Notes under the pieces: generated by a model | Databases searched by the model: none | The model's input: only the letters and a program-made list of their open reading frames with translations | What the model was told of the DNA's origin: nothing | NCBI GenBank assembly: GCA_018240505.1 | Contig: JAFEFQ010000238.1 | Span: 61,940-125,939 of the forward strand | Source of the DNA: Pseudomonadota bacterium | GTDB lineage: Bacteria > Pseudomonadota > Gammaproteobacteria > Xanthomonadales > Rhodanobacteraceae | DNA length: 64,000 nucleotides | Direction of reading: 5' to 3' | Program-made: the position numbers and the translations under genes | Shown: piece by piece, positions 24,475 to 32,862 of the stretch | Position numbering within the stretch: position 1 is the first letter of the stretch | Layout of the letters: every line of letters begins with the position of its first letter

Positions 24475-25698
24475 TCAGCCAGCCTTCTTCAAGGCGACGA
24501 CCGAGTTGAGGCCGCCGAAGGCGAACGAGTTGCTCAGTACCGCGTTGACCGTCTTCTCGCGCGGCACGTTCGGCACGTAGTCGAGGTCGCAGGCCGGGTC
24601 GGGGTCGATGAAGTTCGCGGTCGGCGGCAGAATGCCGTGCCGCAGGGCGCCGATCGCGGCGATCAGTTCGACCGCGCCCGCCGCGCCGAGCGCGTGGCCG
24701 TGCATCGACTTGGTCGACGAGACCGCGAGCTTGTCGGCGTGCGCGCCGAACGCGCGCCGGATCGCCCGCGTCTCGGTCGGGTCGTTCGCCGGCGTTGCGG
24801 TGCCGTGTGCGTTGATGTAGCCGACGTCGTCGGGGTTCAGTCCGGCGTCCGTGAGCGCATTCTGCATCGCGCGCGCGACGGTCGCCTCGGCCGGGAACAC
24901 CATGTCGGACGCGTCCGCGGTCATGCCGCTGCCGGCGAACTCGGCGAGGATGGTCGCGCCACGCCGGCGCGCGTGCTCGTATTCCTCGAACACGAAGATG
25001 CCCGCGCCTTCGCCGAGCACCATGCCGCGGCGCTGCTTGCAGAACGGCCGGCAGGTGTCGTCGGCGGTGACGCGCATCGCCTCCCAGGCCTTCATCGTCG
25101 TCACGGTGACGCAGGCCTCGGTGCCGCCGGTCACGGCGAAGTCGACCTTGCCGCTGCGGATCATGTCCGCCGCCTGGCTCATCGCGTGGTTGGCCGAGGC
25201 GCAGGCGCTGACCACGGCGAACGCCGGCCCGGTCAGGCCGAATTCGATGCCGATGTGGCAAGCCGGCGCATTCGCCATGACGCGCAGGATCGTCAGCGGA
25301 TGCAGGCGCGGGTTCTTGTCGCCGTAAAAGCGTTTCGACTGTTCGTTGTGCGAGCCTTCGCCGCCGATGCCGCTGCCGACGATGCAGGCGCTGCGCTCGC
25401 CGCGGCCGTCGGCGCGGAAGTCGAGGCCGGACTGGGCGACGGCCTCGCGCGCGGCGACCAACGCGAACTGTGAGACGCGGTCGAGCAGCGGCAGTTTCTT
25501 GCTGTCGATGTGCGCGGCCGGATCGAAGCCGTGCACTTCCGCCGCGATCTTGACGTTGAGTTGCTCGGTCGGAATCGTCTCGATCGGACCGATGCCGCTG
25601 CGGCCTGCGGCCAGCGCGGCCCAGGTCGCGGTGGCGGTATGGCCGAGCGCGGTGATCGCGCCCATGCCGGTGATGGCGACACGTCTCGGGTTGCTCAC
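24475..25698 (-). CDS. Beta-ketoacyl-ACP synthase II family protein (FabF/NodE-like)
   Basis: This 407-codon condensing enzyme has the full Cys-His-His triad: Cys166 in VSACASANH, His298 in NAHGTATPAND and His333 in SMHGHALGAAG, with Lys330. It extends acyl-ACP with malonyl-ACP. The adjacent gene encodes its own acyl carrier protein, and fabD, fabG and fabH are absent, so this looks like an accessory ketosynthase-ACP pair (as in NodE/NodF) and not the main fatty-acid operon. The 23-bp gap to the ACP gene indicates cotranscription. Confidence 0.9.
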   Translation of the reverse strand: MSNPRRVAITGMGAITALGHTATATWAALAAGRSGIGPIETIPTEQLNVKIAAEVHGFDPAAHIDSKKLPLLDRVSQFALVAAREAVAQSGLDFRADGRGERSACIVGSGIGGEGSHNEQSKRFYGDKNPRLHPLTILRVMANAPACHIGIEFGLTGPAFAVVSACASANHAMSQAADMIRSGKVDFAVTGGTEACVTVTTMKAWEAMRVTADDTCRPFCKQRRGMVLGEGAGIFVFEEYEHARRRGATILAEFAGSGMTADASDMVFPAEATVARAMQNALTDAGLNPDDVGYINAHGTATPANDPTETRAIRRAFGAHADKLAVSSTKSMHGHALGAAGAVELIAAIGALRHGILPPTANFIDPDPACDLDYVPNVPREKTVNAVLSNSFAFGGLNSVVALKKAG

Positions 25699-25721
25699 GT
25701 GGGAATTCTTTGCGGGTGCGG

Positions 25722-25994
25722 TCAGCCTTGCGCCGCCGGCGCGTCGCCCGCGGGCTTCTCGGCGACGAGCTTCTCGACCGCGTCGACCAGGCCCTTGACC
25801 GACTCGGTGTCGAAATTCGGATCGCGGTCGGGCATCGTGATCTTGAAGTGGTCCTCGATCTCGAAAATGATCTGCACCGCGTCGAGCGAGGCGATCTCGA
25901 GGTCTTTCAAGGTCGAATCGAGCGTGATCTTGCTCACGTCGATGTTCGCTTCCTTGGCGATGATGCCGAAAACAGCGTCTTGAACTTGGCTCAT
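25722..25994 (-). CDS. Acyl carrier protein, accessory type
   Basis: This is a 90-codon acidic four-helix protein from ATG 25994 (MSQVQDAVFGIIAKEANIDV). The phosphopantetheine serine is probably Ser36 in EIASLDAVQ, where the usual DSL motif has Ala in place of Asp. Helix 2 continues IIFEIEDHFKITMPD, and the C-terminal helices fit ACPs (SVKGLVDAVEKLVAEK). The changed motif and its position beside a FabF/NodE-like synthase suggest a specialised carrier. A start upstream at 26084 gives unrelated residues. Confidence 0.88.
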   Translation of the reverse strand: MSQVQDAVFGIIAKEANIDVSKITLDSTLKDLEIASLDAVQIIFEIEDHFKITMPDRDPNFDTESVKGLVDAVEKLVAEKPAGDAPAAQG

Positions 25995-26058
25995 GGAAGG
26001 TCTCCGTGGATGTGCCAATGATAGCGCAGGCGGTGGCGCGGAATCGGCCGGACGCGGA

Positions 26059-26883
26059 TCAGCCGGCCGCCCGGTCGCCGGCAATGTGCTTGAAGAAGGC
26101 AGTGGTGCGCTCGATCACGACATCGCGCTCCTGGTCGACCGTGATCATGTGATAGCTCTTGTCGAGGATCACCGTCTCGTAGGGACCGGCGAGGCCGCGC
26201 TCGAGGCGATGCACGTTGGCCAGGCTGGCCACGTCGTCCTCCTTGGCGTGCATGATCAGGGCGGGCGCGGTGACCTGCGGCAGCAGCTTCCTCACGCGCC
26301 AGGACAGGCGGTAGAACTCGGCCAGCGAGGGCCACGGATTGCCCGGCAGGCCGGCCTCGTCGCTCGCCCCGCTCAGCATCGCGCCGGCGATGCGCTGGCG
26401 GATGCGCTCGTCCTTGATGCCGTACGGAAACTGCTCGTGGAACTTGGCATGCCGGCCGACGCCGACGCTGACCGCCATCGGCAGCAGGAACGAGAGCTTG
26501 CCGTACCACGGGATCGTCCAGCCGTCGTAGCGGAACGTCGTGCCGTAGAGGCCGAGTCCGGCAACCTGTTGCGGCCGCTCGGCGGCGAGGCGCAGCGCGA
26601 GCAGGGCACCCATCGACAGGCCGGCGACGAACAGATGGTCGACCTGCGCGGCGAACTTGTCGGCCGCGTCGCGCACGCTCTGGAACCAGTCGCTGCGACC
26701 GGTCGCGAGCAGGTCGGCTTCGTTGCCGCAATGGCCGGCGAGCTGCATGCCGTACACGCTGAAGCCGTGGCGCTGCAGGCCCTTGGCGACGAAGCGCATC
26801 TCGGTCGGCGTGCCGGTCAGGCCGTGAATCAACAGCACGCCCGAGCGGCCGCCGGGCAGGAGGTATTCGACGTTTTTTATCAT
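26059..26883 (-). CDS. Alpha/beta hydrolase (carboxylesterase / monoacylglycerol-lipase-like)
   Basis: This is a 274-codon cytoplasmic protein with no signal peptide. The serine hydrolase pattern is LLIHGLTGTPTEM (oxyanion region), nucleophile Ser90 in GLSMG, a probable Asp in MHAKEDDVAS, and His in DKSYHMITVD. It resembles Est30-type carboxylesterases. It is placed 64 bp upstream of the ACP gene on the same strand, so a thioesterase-like or acyl-releasing role for the KS/ACP pair is possible but unproven. Confidence 0.85.
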   Translation of the reverse strand: MIKNVEYLLPGGRSGVLLIHGLTGTPTEMRFVAKGLQRHGFSVYGMQLAGHCGNEADLLATGRSDWFQSVRDAADKFAAQVDHLFVAGLSMGALLALRLAAERPQQVAGLGLYGTTFRYDGWTIPWYGKLSFLLPMAVSVGVGRHAKFHEQFPYGIKDERIRQRIAGAMLSGASDEAGLPGNPWPSLAEFYRLSWRVRKLLPQVTAPALIMHAKEDDVASLANVHRLERGLAGPYETVILDKSYHMITVDQERDVVIERTTAFFKHIAGDRAAG

Positions 26884-26919
26884 GTCCGGAGTGTCGCGCC
26901 CGGAGCGTTAAGGGGCGCT

Positions 26920-27882
26920 TTACGGAATTTTACCGGATTGCGACGCAACTGCGCTCGTTCGCCCGCGATCAGGGCGATCTTCGCGGGCCTGGCGGGATCG
27001 CAGCTTCGCCATCGCCCTGACCGGAAACGTGCCGGCGCCCTTGAATTTCGGCGGCGTCGCGCTGAACGCGAAACCGTCGTCGGGCAGCGCGCCGAGGTTG
27101 CACAGGTGCTCGACGATGAGGATGCCGGCGCCGAGCAGGATCGTATGCACCGGCCGCTCGCCGCCACGCGTGTCGTCGATGTTGTGCGCGTCGATGCCGA
27201 CGAGGCGGGCGCCGCCCTCGCGCAGATAGCGCGCAGCTTCGGCGGTCAGGAACGGGCCGCCTTCGTAGTACCGCGGCGTGTTCCAGTGCGCGTCCCAGCC
27301 GGTGTGCACGAGCACGGCGCGGCCGCGGATTTCCTTGCCGCGGAACGCGTCGGCGTCGATCGCCTGCACCGGCGTGTGCGGCGCGCGCACGACGACCGCG
27401 TCGAGATCGGTCATCGCCGCAATCGCGATTTCGGAAAGATCCTTGCCGTCGGCGTAGCGGTGGAACGGGCAGTCGAGATAGGTGCCGGTGTTCGTCACCA
27501 TCTCGATCCTGCCGATCTGGAACTCGGTGCCGGGCGCGTATTTCTCGCGCGAGGCCGCGCGGCTCAGGTAATCGCAGATGACGGGCGCGGGCAGGCCCTT
27601 GTAGGTGACGAGGCCGTGCTCGATCGTGTGGCTCAGGTCGACGAAGACGGCGTTGTCGGACGGAGTATCGATCGGCTGGCGCTTGTGCGTCTCCTCGATG
27701 ATGCGCTTGTCGAGGATGCGCACCGCGCCGACCATGAGCAGGCGCATGTCCGCGACGATGTAATCCGCCAACTCGCGCTCGGAGATGTCGTCGCCCGCGA
27801 TGTCGAGGCGGAAATCCTGGCCCTGGATGCCGCCGCCGTTGCTGAAGTCGATCTCGAAGTCGAACTGGACGCGGTGAGCCAT
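26920..27882 (-). CDS. Cyclase-family metal-dependent hydrolase (kynurenine formamidase-like fold)
   Basis: This is a 320-codon protein. The N-terminal 80 residues are an extension; the cyclase domain starts at FVDLSHTIEHGLVTYKGLPAP. The family metal motif HxGTHxDxPxHF appears as TNTGTYLDCPFHRYADG, so the first His is replaced by Asn. Later conserved blocks are VLVHTGWDAHW, GARLVGIDAHNIDD and VHTILLGAGILIVEHLCNL. True KynB is about 210 residues, so a different substrate is likely. It is the first gene of a probable four-gene minus-strand unit with the hydrolase, ACP and KS genes. Confidence 0.78.
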   Translation of the reverse strand: MAHRVQFDFEIDFSNGGGIQGQDFRLDIAGDDISERELADYIVADMRLLMVGAVRILDKRIIEETHKRQPIDTPSDNAVFVDLSHTIEHGLVTYKGLPAPVICDYLSRAASREKYAPGTEFQIGRIEMVTNTGTYLDCPFHRYADGKDLSEIAIAAMTDLDAVVVRAPHTPVQAIDADAFRGKEIRGRAVLVHTGWDAHWNTPRYYEGGPFLTAEAARYLREGGARLVGIDAHNIDDTRGGERPVHTILLGAGILIVEHLCNLGALPDDGFAFSATPPKFKGAGTFPVRAMAKLRSRQAREDRPDRGRTSAVASQSGKIP

Positions 27883-28014
27883 GTGTCGTGCACGCGTGGC
27901 GAAGTCGACGCAGCTTAGCGCAGCGGACGCGACGATCCTCGCCCGATTCGAGTCGAACTTGGGACAAATGCGGCCAAACCGCAGGCCGCGGCCCTCCTGT
28001 CGCGATCTCGTCGG

Positions 28015-30165
28015 TCAGGCGAAGCTGAGTTTCGCGTCCGCGAGCGGCAGCGTGCGCACGCGCTGGCCGGTGAGGGCGAATACGGCATTCGCGATCGCCG
28101 GCGCGACCAGCGGCACGCCGACCTCGCCCATGCCGCCCGGATCGTCGCCGCTCGGCATCAGCACGACGTCGATCTTCGGCATCTGGTTCATGCGCGGCAG
28201 CTGGTAATTGTGGAAATTGCTCTGCTGCACGCGACCGTCCTTGAGCGTGATCTTCGCGGTCAGCGCGTTGATCAGGCCCGAAACCGCGCCGCCCTGGATC
28301 TGCGCGATCACCTGGTCCGGATGCACGGCGATGCCTGGATCGACGGCGTAGGTGAGTTTGTCGATACGGATCGCGCCGCTCGCCGTTCTGGAAATATCGG
28401 CGACGAGGGCCTGGTGCGTGCCATAGCTTTCCATCGAAGCCACGCCTTGTGCTTTGCCCGCGCCAAGCTTCTGGCCCCAGTTGGCTTCTTTCGCCGCGCG
28501 CTCGAGCACGGCGCGCTGGCGCGGCTGCTTGCCGAGCAGGGCGAGGCGGAACGCGACCGGATCCTTGCCCGCGGCGTGCGCGAGCTCGTCGATGAAGCTC
28601 TCGATCGGGAACGCGTTGAGCGGATGGCTGACCGAACGCCAGTAGCCGACGCGCAGGCCGAACTCCTGGATCACGACGCGCAGCATTTCGTTCGGAATAT
28701 CGTAGGTGAGGTCGATCGCGCCTTCGGTCATCAACGGATCGAGGCCGTTCTTGGTCACGCCCGGGAACATGCGATTGGTGACCGAGGCCGAGGCGAACTT
28801 GTAGTCGAACGCGACGAGATTGCCCTTCGCATCGAGACCGCCGCTCAACGTGTTGTAGCTCGCCGGGCGGTAGAAGTCGTTGCGGGTGTCGTCCTCGCGC
28901 GTCCAGATCAATTTCACCGGCGTGCCGGGCACGGCTTTGGCAATGGCCGCGGCCTGGCCGATGAAATCGACGTCGAGCCGGCGGCCGAAGCCGCCGCCGA
29001 TGAATTGCGGCCAGATGCGTACCCTGGCCGCCTCGACGCCGCTGCGCGCCGCGGCAATGCCTTGCGCGCCTTGCGGAAACTGCGTGCTCGCCCAGATGTC
29101 ACAGCCCTTGTCGGAAACGAGCGCGAGACAATTCATCGGCTCCAGCGTTGCGTGCGCGAGCAGTTGCAAACGATATTCGGCGTGGAGTTTTTTCGTCGCG
29201 GTTTTGAGCGCGGCGGCAACGTCACCGTTCTTGCGGATGACGGCGCCGTCCTGCCTGGCGCCTTCCTTCAGGGTCGCTTCGATCTTCGCATTGTCGAGTC
29301 CGGCACCCGGGCCGTAGTCCCAGGTGATCGCGAGCGCTTCGCGCGCCTTCTTCGCGTTCCAGTAGTGGTCGGCGATGACGGCCACGCCTTCGCCGATATT
29401 GACCACGGCACGCACGCCCGGCATCGCCTTCGCCCTGGCGTCGTCGACGCTCGCGACCTTGCCGCCGATCACGGGGCATTGTTCGAGCGTGGCGTAGACC
29501 ATGCCCGGCTGGGTCACGTCGATGCCGAAGATCGCCTTGCCGAGCGTCTTCGCCGGCGTGTCGAGGCGATGCTGGTGCTTGCCGATCTGGGTGAAGTCGG
29601 CGGGCTTCTTCAGCACGACTTTCGCCGGCGCGGACAGTTTTGCTGCCGCCGCCGCGAGTTCGCCGTAGGTCTTGCGCTTGTTGCCGTGGCTGACCGTGCC
29701 GTCCTTCGCCACGCAATCGGCGGCAGGCACCTTCCATTCATTCGCCGCGGCGGCCACAAGTTGCGTGCGCGCGGTCGCGCCCGCTTCGCGCAGCTTGATC
29801 CAGGCGTCGCGCACGCTCGTGCTGCCGCCGGTGATCTGCGCGCCGAGCAGCGCGTTGACGTAGACCGGATCGACCGGCGCCTGCTCGATCCTGACCTTGT
29901 CGACGTCGACTTCGAGTTCTTCCGCAATGAGCAGCGCGAGCGAGGTGTGCACGTCCTGGCCCATCTCGTTGCGGTGGCAGATCAGCGTGATCGTATTGTC
30001 CGGGGCGATACGCACCCAGGCGTTGGCCTGCACGGGTTTGGCATCGGCCGCGGCCGTTTTCGCGAGCGCGCCGCGCAGCGGCAGGATCAGGCCGACGACG
30101 AGACCGCCGCCGAGCACGGCCGAGGTTCCGAGGAATTTGCGCCGCGAGACGTTGGCTGTGTTCAT
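28015..30165 (-). CDS. Molybdopterin-binding large subunit of an aldehyde/isoquinoline-oxidoreductase-type hydroxylase (IorB-like)
   Basis: This 716-codon protein has a twin-arginine signal at the N-terminus (SRRKFLGTSAVLGGGLVVGL), giving periplasmic export of a folded cofactor-containing enzyme. The body carries the xanthine-oxidase-superfamily molybdenum-binding domain in the duplicated arrangement of IorB-like proteins (NRMFPGVTKNGLDPLMTEGAIDLTYDIPN, VGYWRSVSHPLNAFPIESFIDELA, SYGTHQALVADISR). It lies 3 bp downstream of the [2Fe-2S] subunit gene. No XdhC-type maturation gene is adjacent. The substrate (aldehyde or N-heterocycle) is unknown. Confidence 0.9.
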   Translation of the reverse strand: MNTANVSRRKFLGTSAVLGGGLVVGLILPLRGALAKTAAADAKPVQANAWVRIAPDNTITLICHRNEMGQDVHTSLALLIAEELEVDVDKVRIEQAPVDPVYVNALLGAQITGGSTSVRDAWIKLREAGATARTQLVAAAANEWKVPAADCVAKDGTVSHGNKRKTYGELAAAAAKLSAPAKVVLKKPADFTQIGKHQHRLDTPAKTLGKAIFGIDVTQPGMVYATLEQCPVIGGKVASVDDARAKAMPGVRAVVNIGEGVAVIADHYWNAKKAREALAITWDYGPGAGLDNAKIEATLKEGARQDGAVIRKNGDVAAALKTATKKLHAEYRLQLLAHATLEPMNCLALVSDKGCDIWASTQFPQGAQGIAAARSGVEAARVRIWPQFIGGGFGRRLDVDFIGQAAAIAKAVPGTPVKLIWTREDDTRNDFYRPASYNTLSGGLDAKGNLVAFDYKFASASVTNRMFPGVTKNGLDPLMTEGAIDLTYDIPNEMLRVVIQEFGLRVGYWRSVSHPLNAFPIESFIDELAHAAGKDPVAFRLALLGKQPRQRAVLERAAKEANWGQKLGAGKAQGVASMESYGTHQALVADISRTASGAIRIDKLTYAVDPGIAVHPDQVIAQIQGGAVSGLINALTAKITLKDGRVQQSNFHNYQLPRMNQMPKIDVVLMPSGDDPGGMGEVGVPLVAPAIANAVFALTGQRVRTLPLADAKLSFA

Positions 30166-30168
30166 GAC

Positions 30169-30627
30169 TCAGGCCTCCAGGCTCTTGGCCGCATCGTGGA
30201 TCGCCGCGCGGATGCGCTGGTAGGTGCCGCAGCGGCAGAGGTTGCCGCTCATCGCCGTGTCGATATCGGCGTCGCTCGGCTTCGGATTCGAAGTCAGCAG
30301 CGCCGTGGCCGCGAGCACCTGGCCGGACTGGCAGTAGCCGCATTGCGGCACGTCGATGCGCTCCCACGCCGCCTGCACCGCGCCGGCGACCTTGCCGCCG
30401 AGGCCTTCGATCGTGGTGATCTTCTTGCCCGCGAGCGCGGACAGAGGCGTGGTGCACGAACGCGCCGGCGCGCCGTCGAGGTAAACCGTGCACGCGCCGC
30501 ACAAGGCCATGCCGCAGCCGAACTTGGTGCCGGTCATGCCGAGATGGTCGCGCAGCACCCAGAGCAGCGGCGTGTCGGGCGCGGCCTCCACATCGACGAC
30601 TTTGCCGTTGATATCGAGCGTGGCCAT
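30169..30627 (-). CDS. [2Fe-2S] small subunit of a molybdenum hydroxylase (IorA-like)
   Basis: This 152-codon protein has two [2Fe-2S] clusters: the plant-type site at Cys38, Cys43, Cys46 (CGMALCGAC) and Cys58, and the helical site at Cys96, Cys99 (CGYC) and Cys131, Cys133 (CRC). It passes electrons from the molybdenum subunit encoded immediately downstream. It lacks a signal peptide, so it is presumably exported bound to the Tat-targeted large subunit. Confidence 0.93.
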   Translation of the reverse strand: MATLDINGKVVDVEAAPDTPLLWVLRDHLGMTGTKFGCGMALCGACTVYLDGAPARSCTTPLSALAGKKITTIEGLGGKVAGAVQAAWERIDVPQCGYCQSGQVLAATALLTSNPKPSDADIDTAMSGNLCRCGTYQRIRAAIHDAAKSLEA

Positions 30628-30731
30628 GCTGCCTCCCGGGTTGCGTTGCCGGGTTTCGATACTAGCGCCGACCGATATTTCCAGGCGACCCCATCGGTTG
30701 AAGGCAAAGCTCTTTCGCAGCGGCGCGACTT

Positions 30732-30795
30732 TCGCGCGCCTCGCGCGAAAGTAATCAATGCGTTCGCGCGCCTCGCGCGAAAGTAATCAATGCGT
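30732..30795. repeat. Tandem 32-bp direct repeat, two full copies
   Basis: Two identical 32-bp units (30732-30763 and 30764-30795) are followed by the first bases of a third. Each includes most of the palindrome TTTCGCGCG-CCT-CGCGCGAAA. The pair lies between the iorA-like start and the dxs stop and has no coding role. Confidence 0.8.
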
Positions 30796-30822
30796 TCGCG
30801 CCCGCGTTTTGGCCGCGAGAGC

Positions 30823-30842
30823 GGGCTCGATAAATCGAGCCC
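30823..30842 (-). terminator. Hairpin directly after the dxs stop codon
   Basis: Perfect 8-bp arms GGGCTCGA / TCGAGCCC with a TAAA/TTTA loop, beginning at the base after the dxs TAG. No T-run follows on the minus strand, so it may be an mRNA 3' hairpin or a small repeat and not a classical terminator. Confidence 0.4.
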
Positions 30843-32741
30843 CTACACAGCGCTGCGGACTTCGCTCAGCGGACGGGCGGCGTACTGCGGCCAGCGCTTG
30901 ATGATCGCGCCGCGAATGCCGGCCGCGTCGATACCGGCCTCGGCGAGCAGCTGCTCGCGGCTCGCGTGCTCGAGATAGACATCGGGCAGGCCGAGATGCA
31001 GCAGCGGAACCTGCAGGTTCTGCGCGGCGAGGAACTCGGCGACCGCGCTGCCGGCGCCGCCGGCGATCGCGTTGTCCTCGACCGTGACGATCGCGCCGTG
31101 CGTGCGCGCGAGGTCGAGGATCAGCGCCTCGTCGAGCGGCTTGACCCAGCGCATGTCGACCACGGTCGCGCCGAGTTCGGCGCCCACGGCGAGCGCCGCG
31201 GCGAGCGGGCTGCCGAAGGCGAGAATGGCGAGATTCGCGCCGCGCAGGCGCACTTCGGCCTTGCCGAGCGGCAGCGGTTTCAACTCGGCGTCGAGCTTCG
31301 CGCCCGGGCCGGTGCCGCGCGGATATCTGACCGCCGCCGGGCCGTCGTGCAGGAACGCCGTCGTCAGCAGGCGCCGGCACTCGTTTTCGTCGCTCGGCGC
31401 GGCGACGGCGATGTTCGGGATGCAGCGCAGGTAGGAAAGATCGAAGCTGCCCGCGTGCGTGGCACCGTCCGGCCCGACCACGCCGGCACGGTCGATCGCG
31501 AACGTCACGTCGAGATTCTGCACCGCGACGTCGTGGATCGCCTGGTCGTAGGCGCGCTGCAGGAAGGTCGAGTAGATCGCGACGACGGGCTTCGCGCCCT
31601 CGCAGGCCATGCCCGCGGCGAGCGTGACCGCATGCTGCTCGGCGATGCCGACATCGAAGTAGCGCTGCGGGAATTCCTTCGAGTAGCGCACGAGGCCCGA
31701 GCCTTCGCGCATCGCCGGAGTGATCGCGAGCAGGCGTTCGTCCGCGCGCGCCTGCTCGCACAGCCAGTCGCCGAACACGTCGGTGTAGGTCTGCTTGCCG
31801 GGCGCCTTCTTGACCAGGCCCTTGACCGGGTCGAACGGGCCGACGGCGTGGTAGTCGATCTGCTGCGCCTCGGCCGGCGCGTAGCCCTTGCCCTTGGTCG
31901 TGATCACGTGCAGCAGTTGCGGGCCCTTGAGTTCCTTCAGCGTCTTCAGCGCGTGCAGCAGTTGTGGCAGGTCGTGGCCGTCGATCGGGCCGAAGTAGTG
32001 GAAGCCGAATTCCTCGAACAGGGTCGAGGGCACGAACATGCCCTTGGTGTGCTCCTCCCAGCGCTTGAAAAAACGCCAGAGGAAGCCGTTGCGGCGCATG
32101 CTGTTCTTCGCCTTCTCACGCATCGTGTTGAGCGTGCGGCTGGTCATCAGGCGTGCGAGCATCTTCGGCAGCGCGCCGACGTTCTCGCTGATCGACATCT
32201 GGTTGTCGTTGAGGATGACGAGCACGTCGGTGTCGAGATCGCCGCCGTGATGCAGCGCCTCGTAGGCCATGCCGCCGGTCAGGCCACCGTCGCCGATGAC
32301 CGCGACGATCTTGCGTGCGTCGCCTTTGCGTTGTGCGGCGACGGCCATGCCGATCGCGGCCGAGATCGAGGTTGAGGAATGGCCGACGCCGAAGGTGTCG
32401 TATGGTGACTCGTCACGGCGCGGGAACGGCGCGAGGCCGTCTTTTTGCTTGATCGTGTGGATGCGGTCGCGGCGTCCGGTCAGGATCTTGTGCGGATAGC
32501 ACTGGTGGCCGACGTCCCAGACCAGGCGGTCTTCGGGTGTGTCGTAGAGCCAGTGCAGCGCCACGGTCAGTTCGACCACGCCCAGGCCTGCGCCGAAATG
32601 GCCACCGACGCCGGCGACCTGCTCGATCAGGTACTCGCGCAGTTCGCGCGCGACCGCGGGCAGATCGGCCTCGTCGAACTTGCGCAGGTCGGTCGGCGAG
32701 GCTATGCGCGAAAGGCGCGGGTAGCGCGTGGAGTCGATCAT
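30843..32741 (-). CDS. dxs: 1-deoxy-D-xylulose-5-phosphate synthase
   Basis: This 632-codon thiamine-diphosphate enzyme is the first step of the MEP isoprenoid pathway (pyruvate plus glyceraldehyde-3-phosphate to DXP). It has the N-terminal [18 protein letters not shown], the ThDP motif [16 protein letters not shown] ending NDNQMSIS, the middle domain with [18 protein letters not shown], and [27 protein letters not shown]. Length and order are standard. ispA, often adjacent to dxs, is not here. Confidence 0.98.
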   Translation of the reverse strand: MIDSTRYPRLSRIASPTDLRKFDEADLPAVARELREYLIEQVAGVGGHFGAGLGVVELTVALHWLYDTPEDRLVWDVGHQCYPHKILTGRRDRIHTIKQKDGLAPFPRRDESPYDTFGVGHSSTSISAAIGMAVAAQRKGDARKIVAVIGDGGLTGGMAYEALHHGGDLDTDVLVILNDNQMSISENVGALPKMLARLMTSRTLNTMREKAKNSMRRNGFLWRFFKRWEEHTKGMFVPSTLFEEFGFHYFGPIDGHDLPQLLHALKTLKELKGPQLLHVITTKGKGYAPAEAQQIDYHAVGPFDPVKGLVKKAPGKQTYTDVFGDWLCEQARADERLLAITPAMREGSGLVRYSKEFPQRYFDVGIAEQHAVTLAAGMACEGAKPVVAIYSTFLQRAYDQAIHDVAVQNLDVTFAIDRAGVVGPDGATHAGSFDLSYLRCIPNIAVAAPSDENECRRLLTTAFLHDGPAAVRYPRGTGPGAKLDAELKPLPLGKAEVRLRGANLAILAFGSPLAAALAVGAELGATVVDMRWVKPLDEALILDLARTHGAIVTVEDNAIAGGAGSAVAEFLAAQNLQVPLLHLGLPDVYLEHASREQLLAEAGIDAAGIRGAIIKRWPQYAARPLSEVRSAV

Positions 32742-32862
32742 TTCTGGCGGCGGCTGGTATTCAACCCCTTATTTTCTGCCAGCTTTGCGGCGCGGGCAAG
32801 CCGTGTTGGCGGCTCGCCTCTGGAAAATCAAGGCTTTATCGTTATGCGTTAGCCTGCATCGC

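Noticed and set aside
30732..30795. CRISPR array
   Set aside because: The two repeats are contiguous with no spacers and no cas genes exist in the window.
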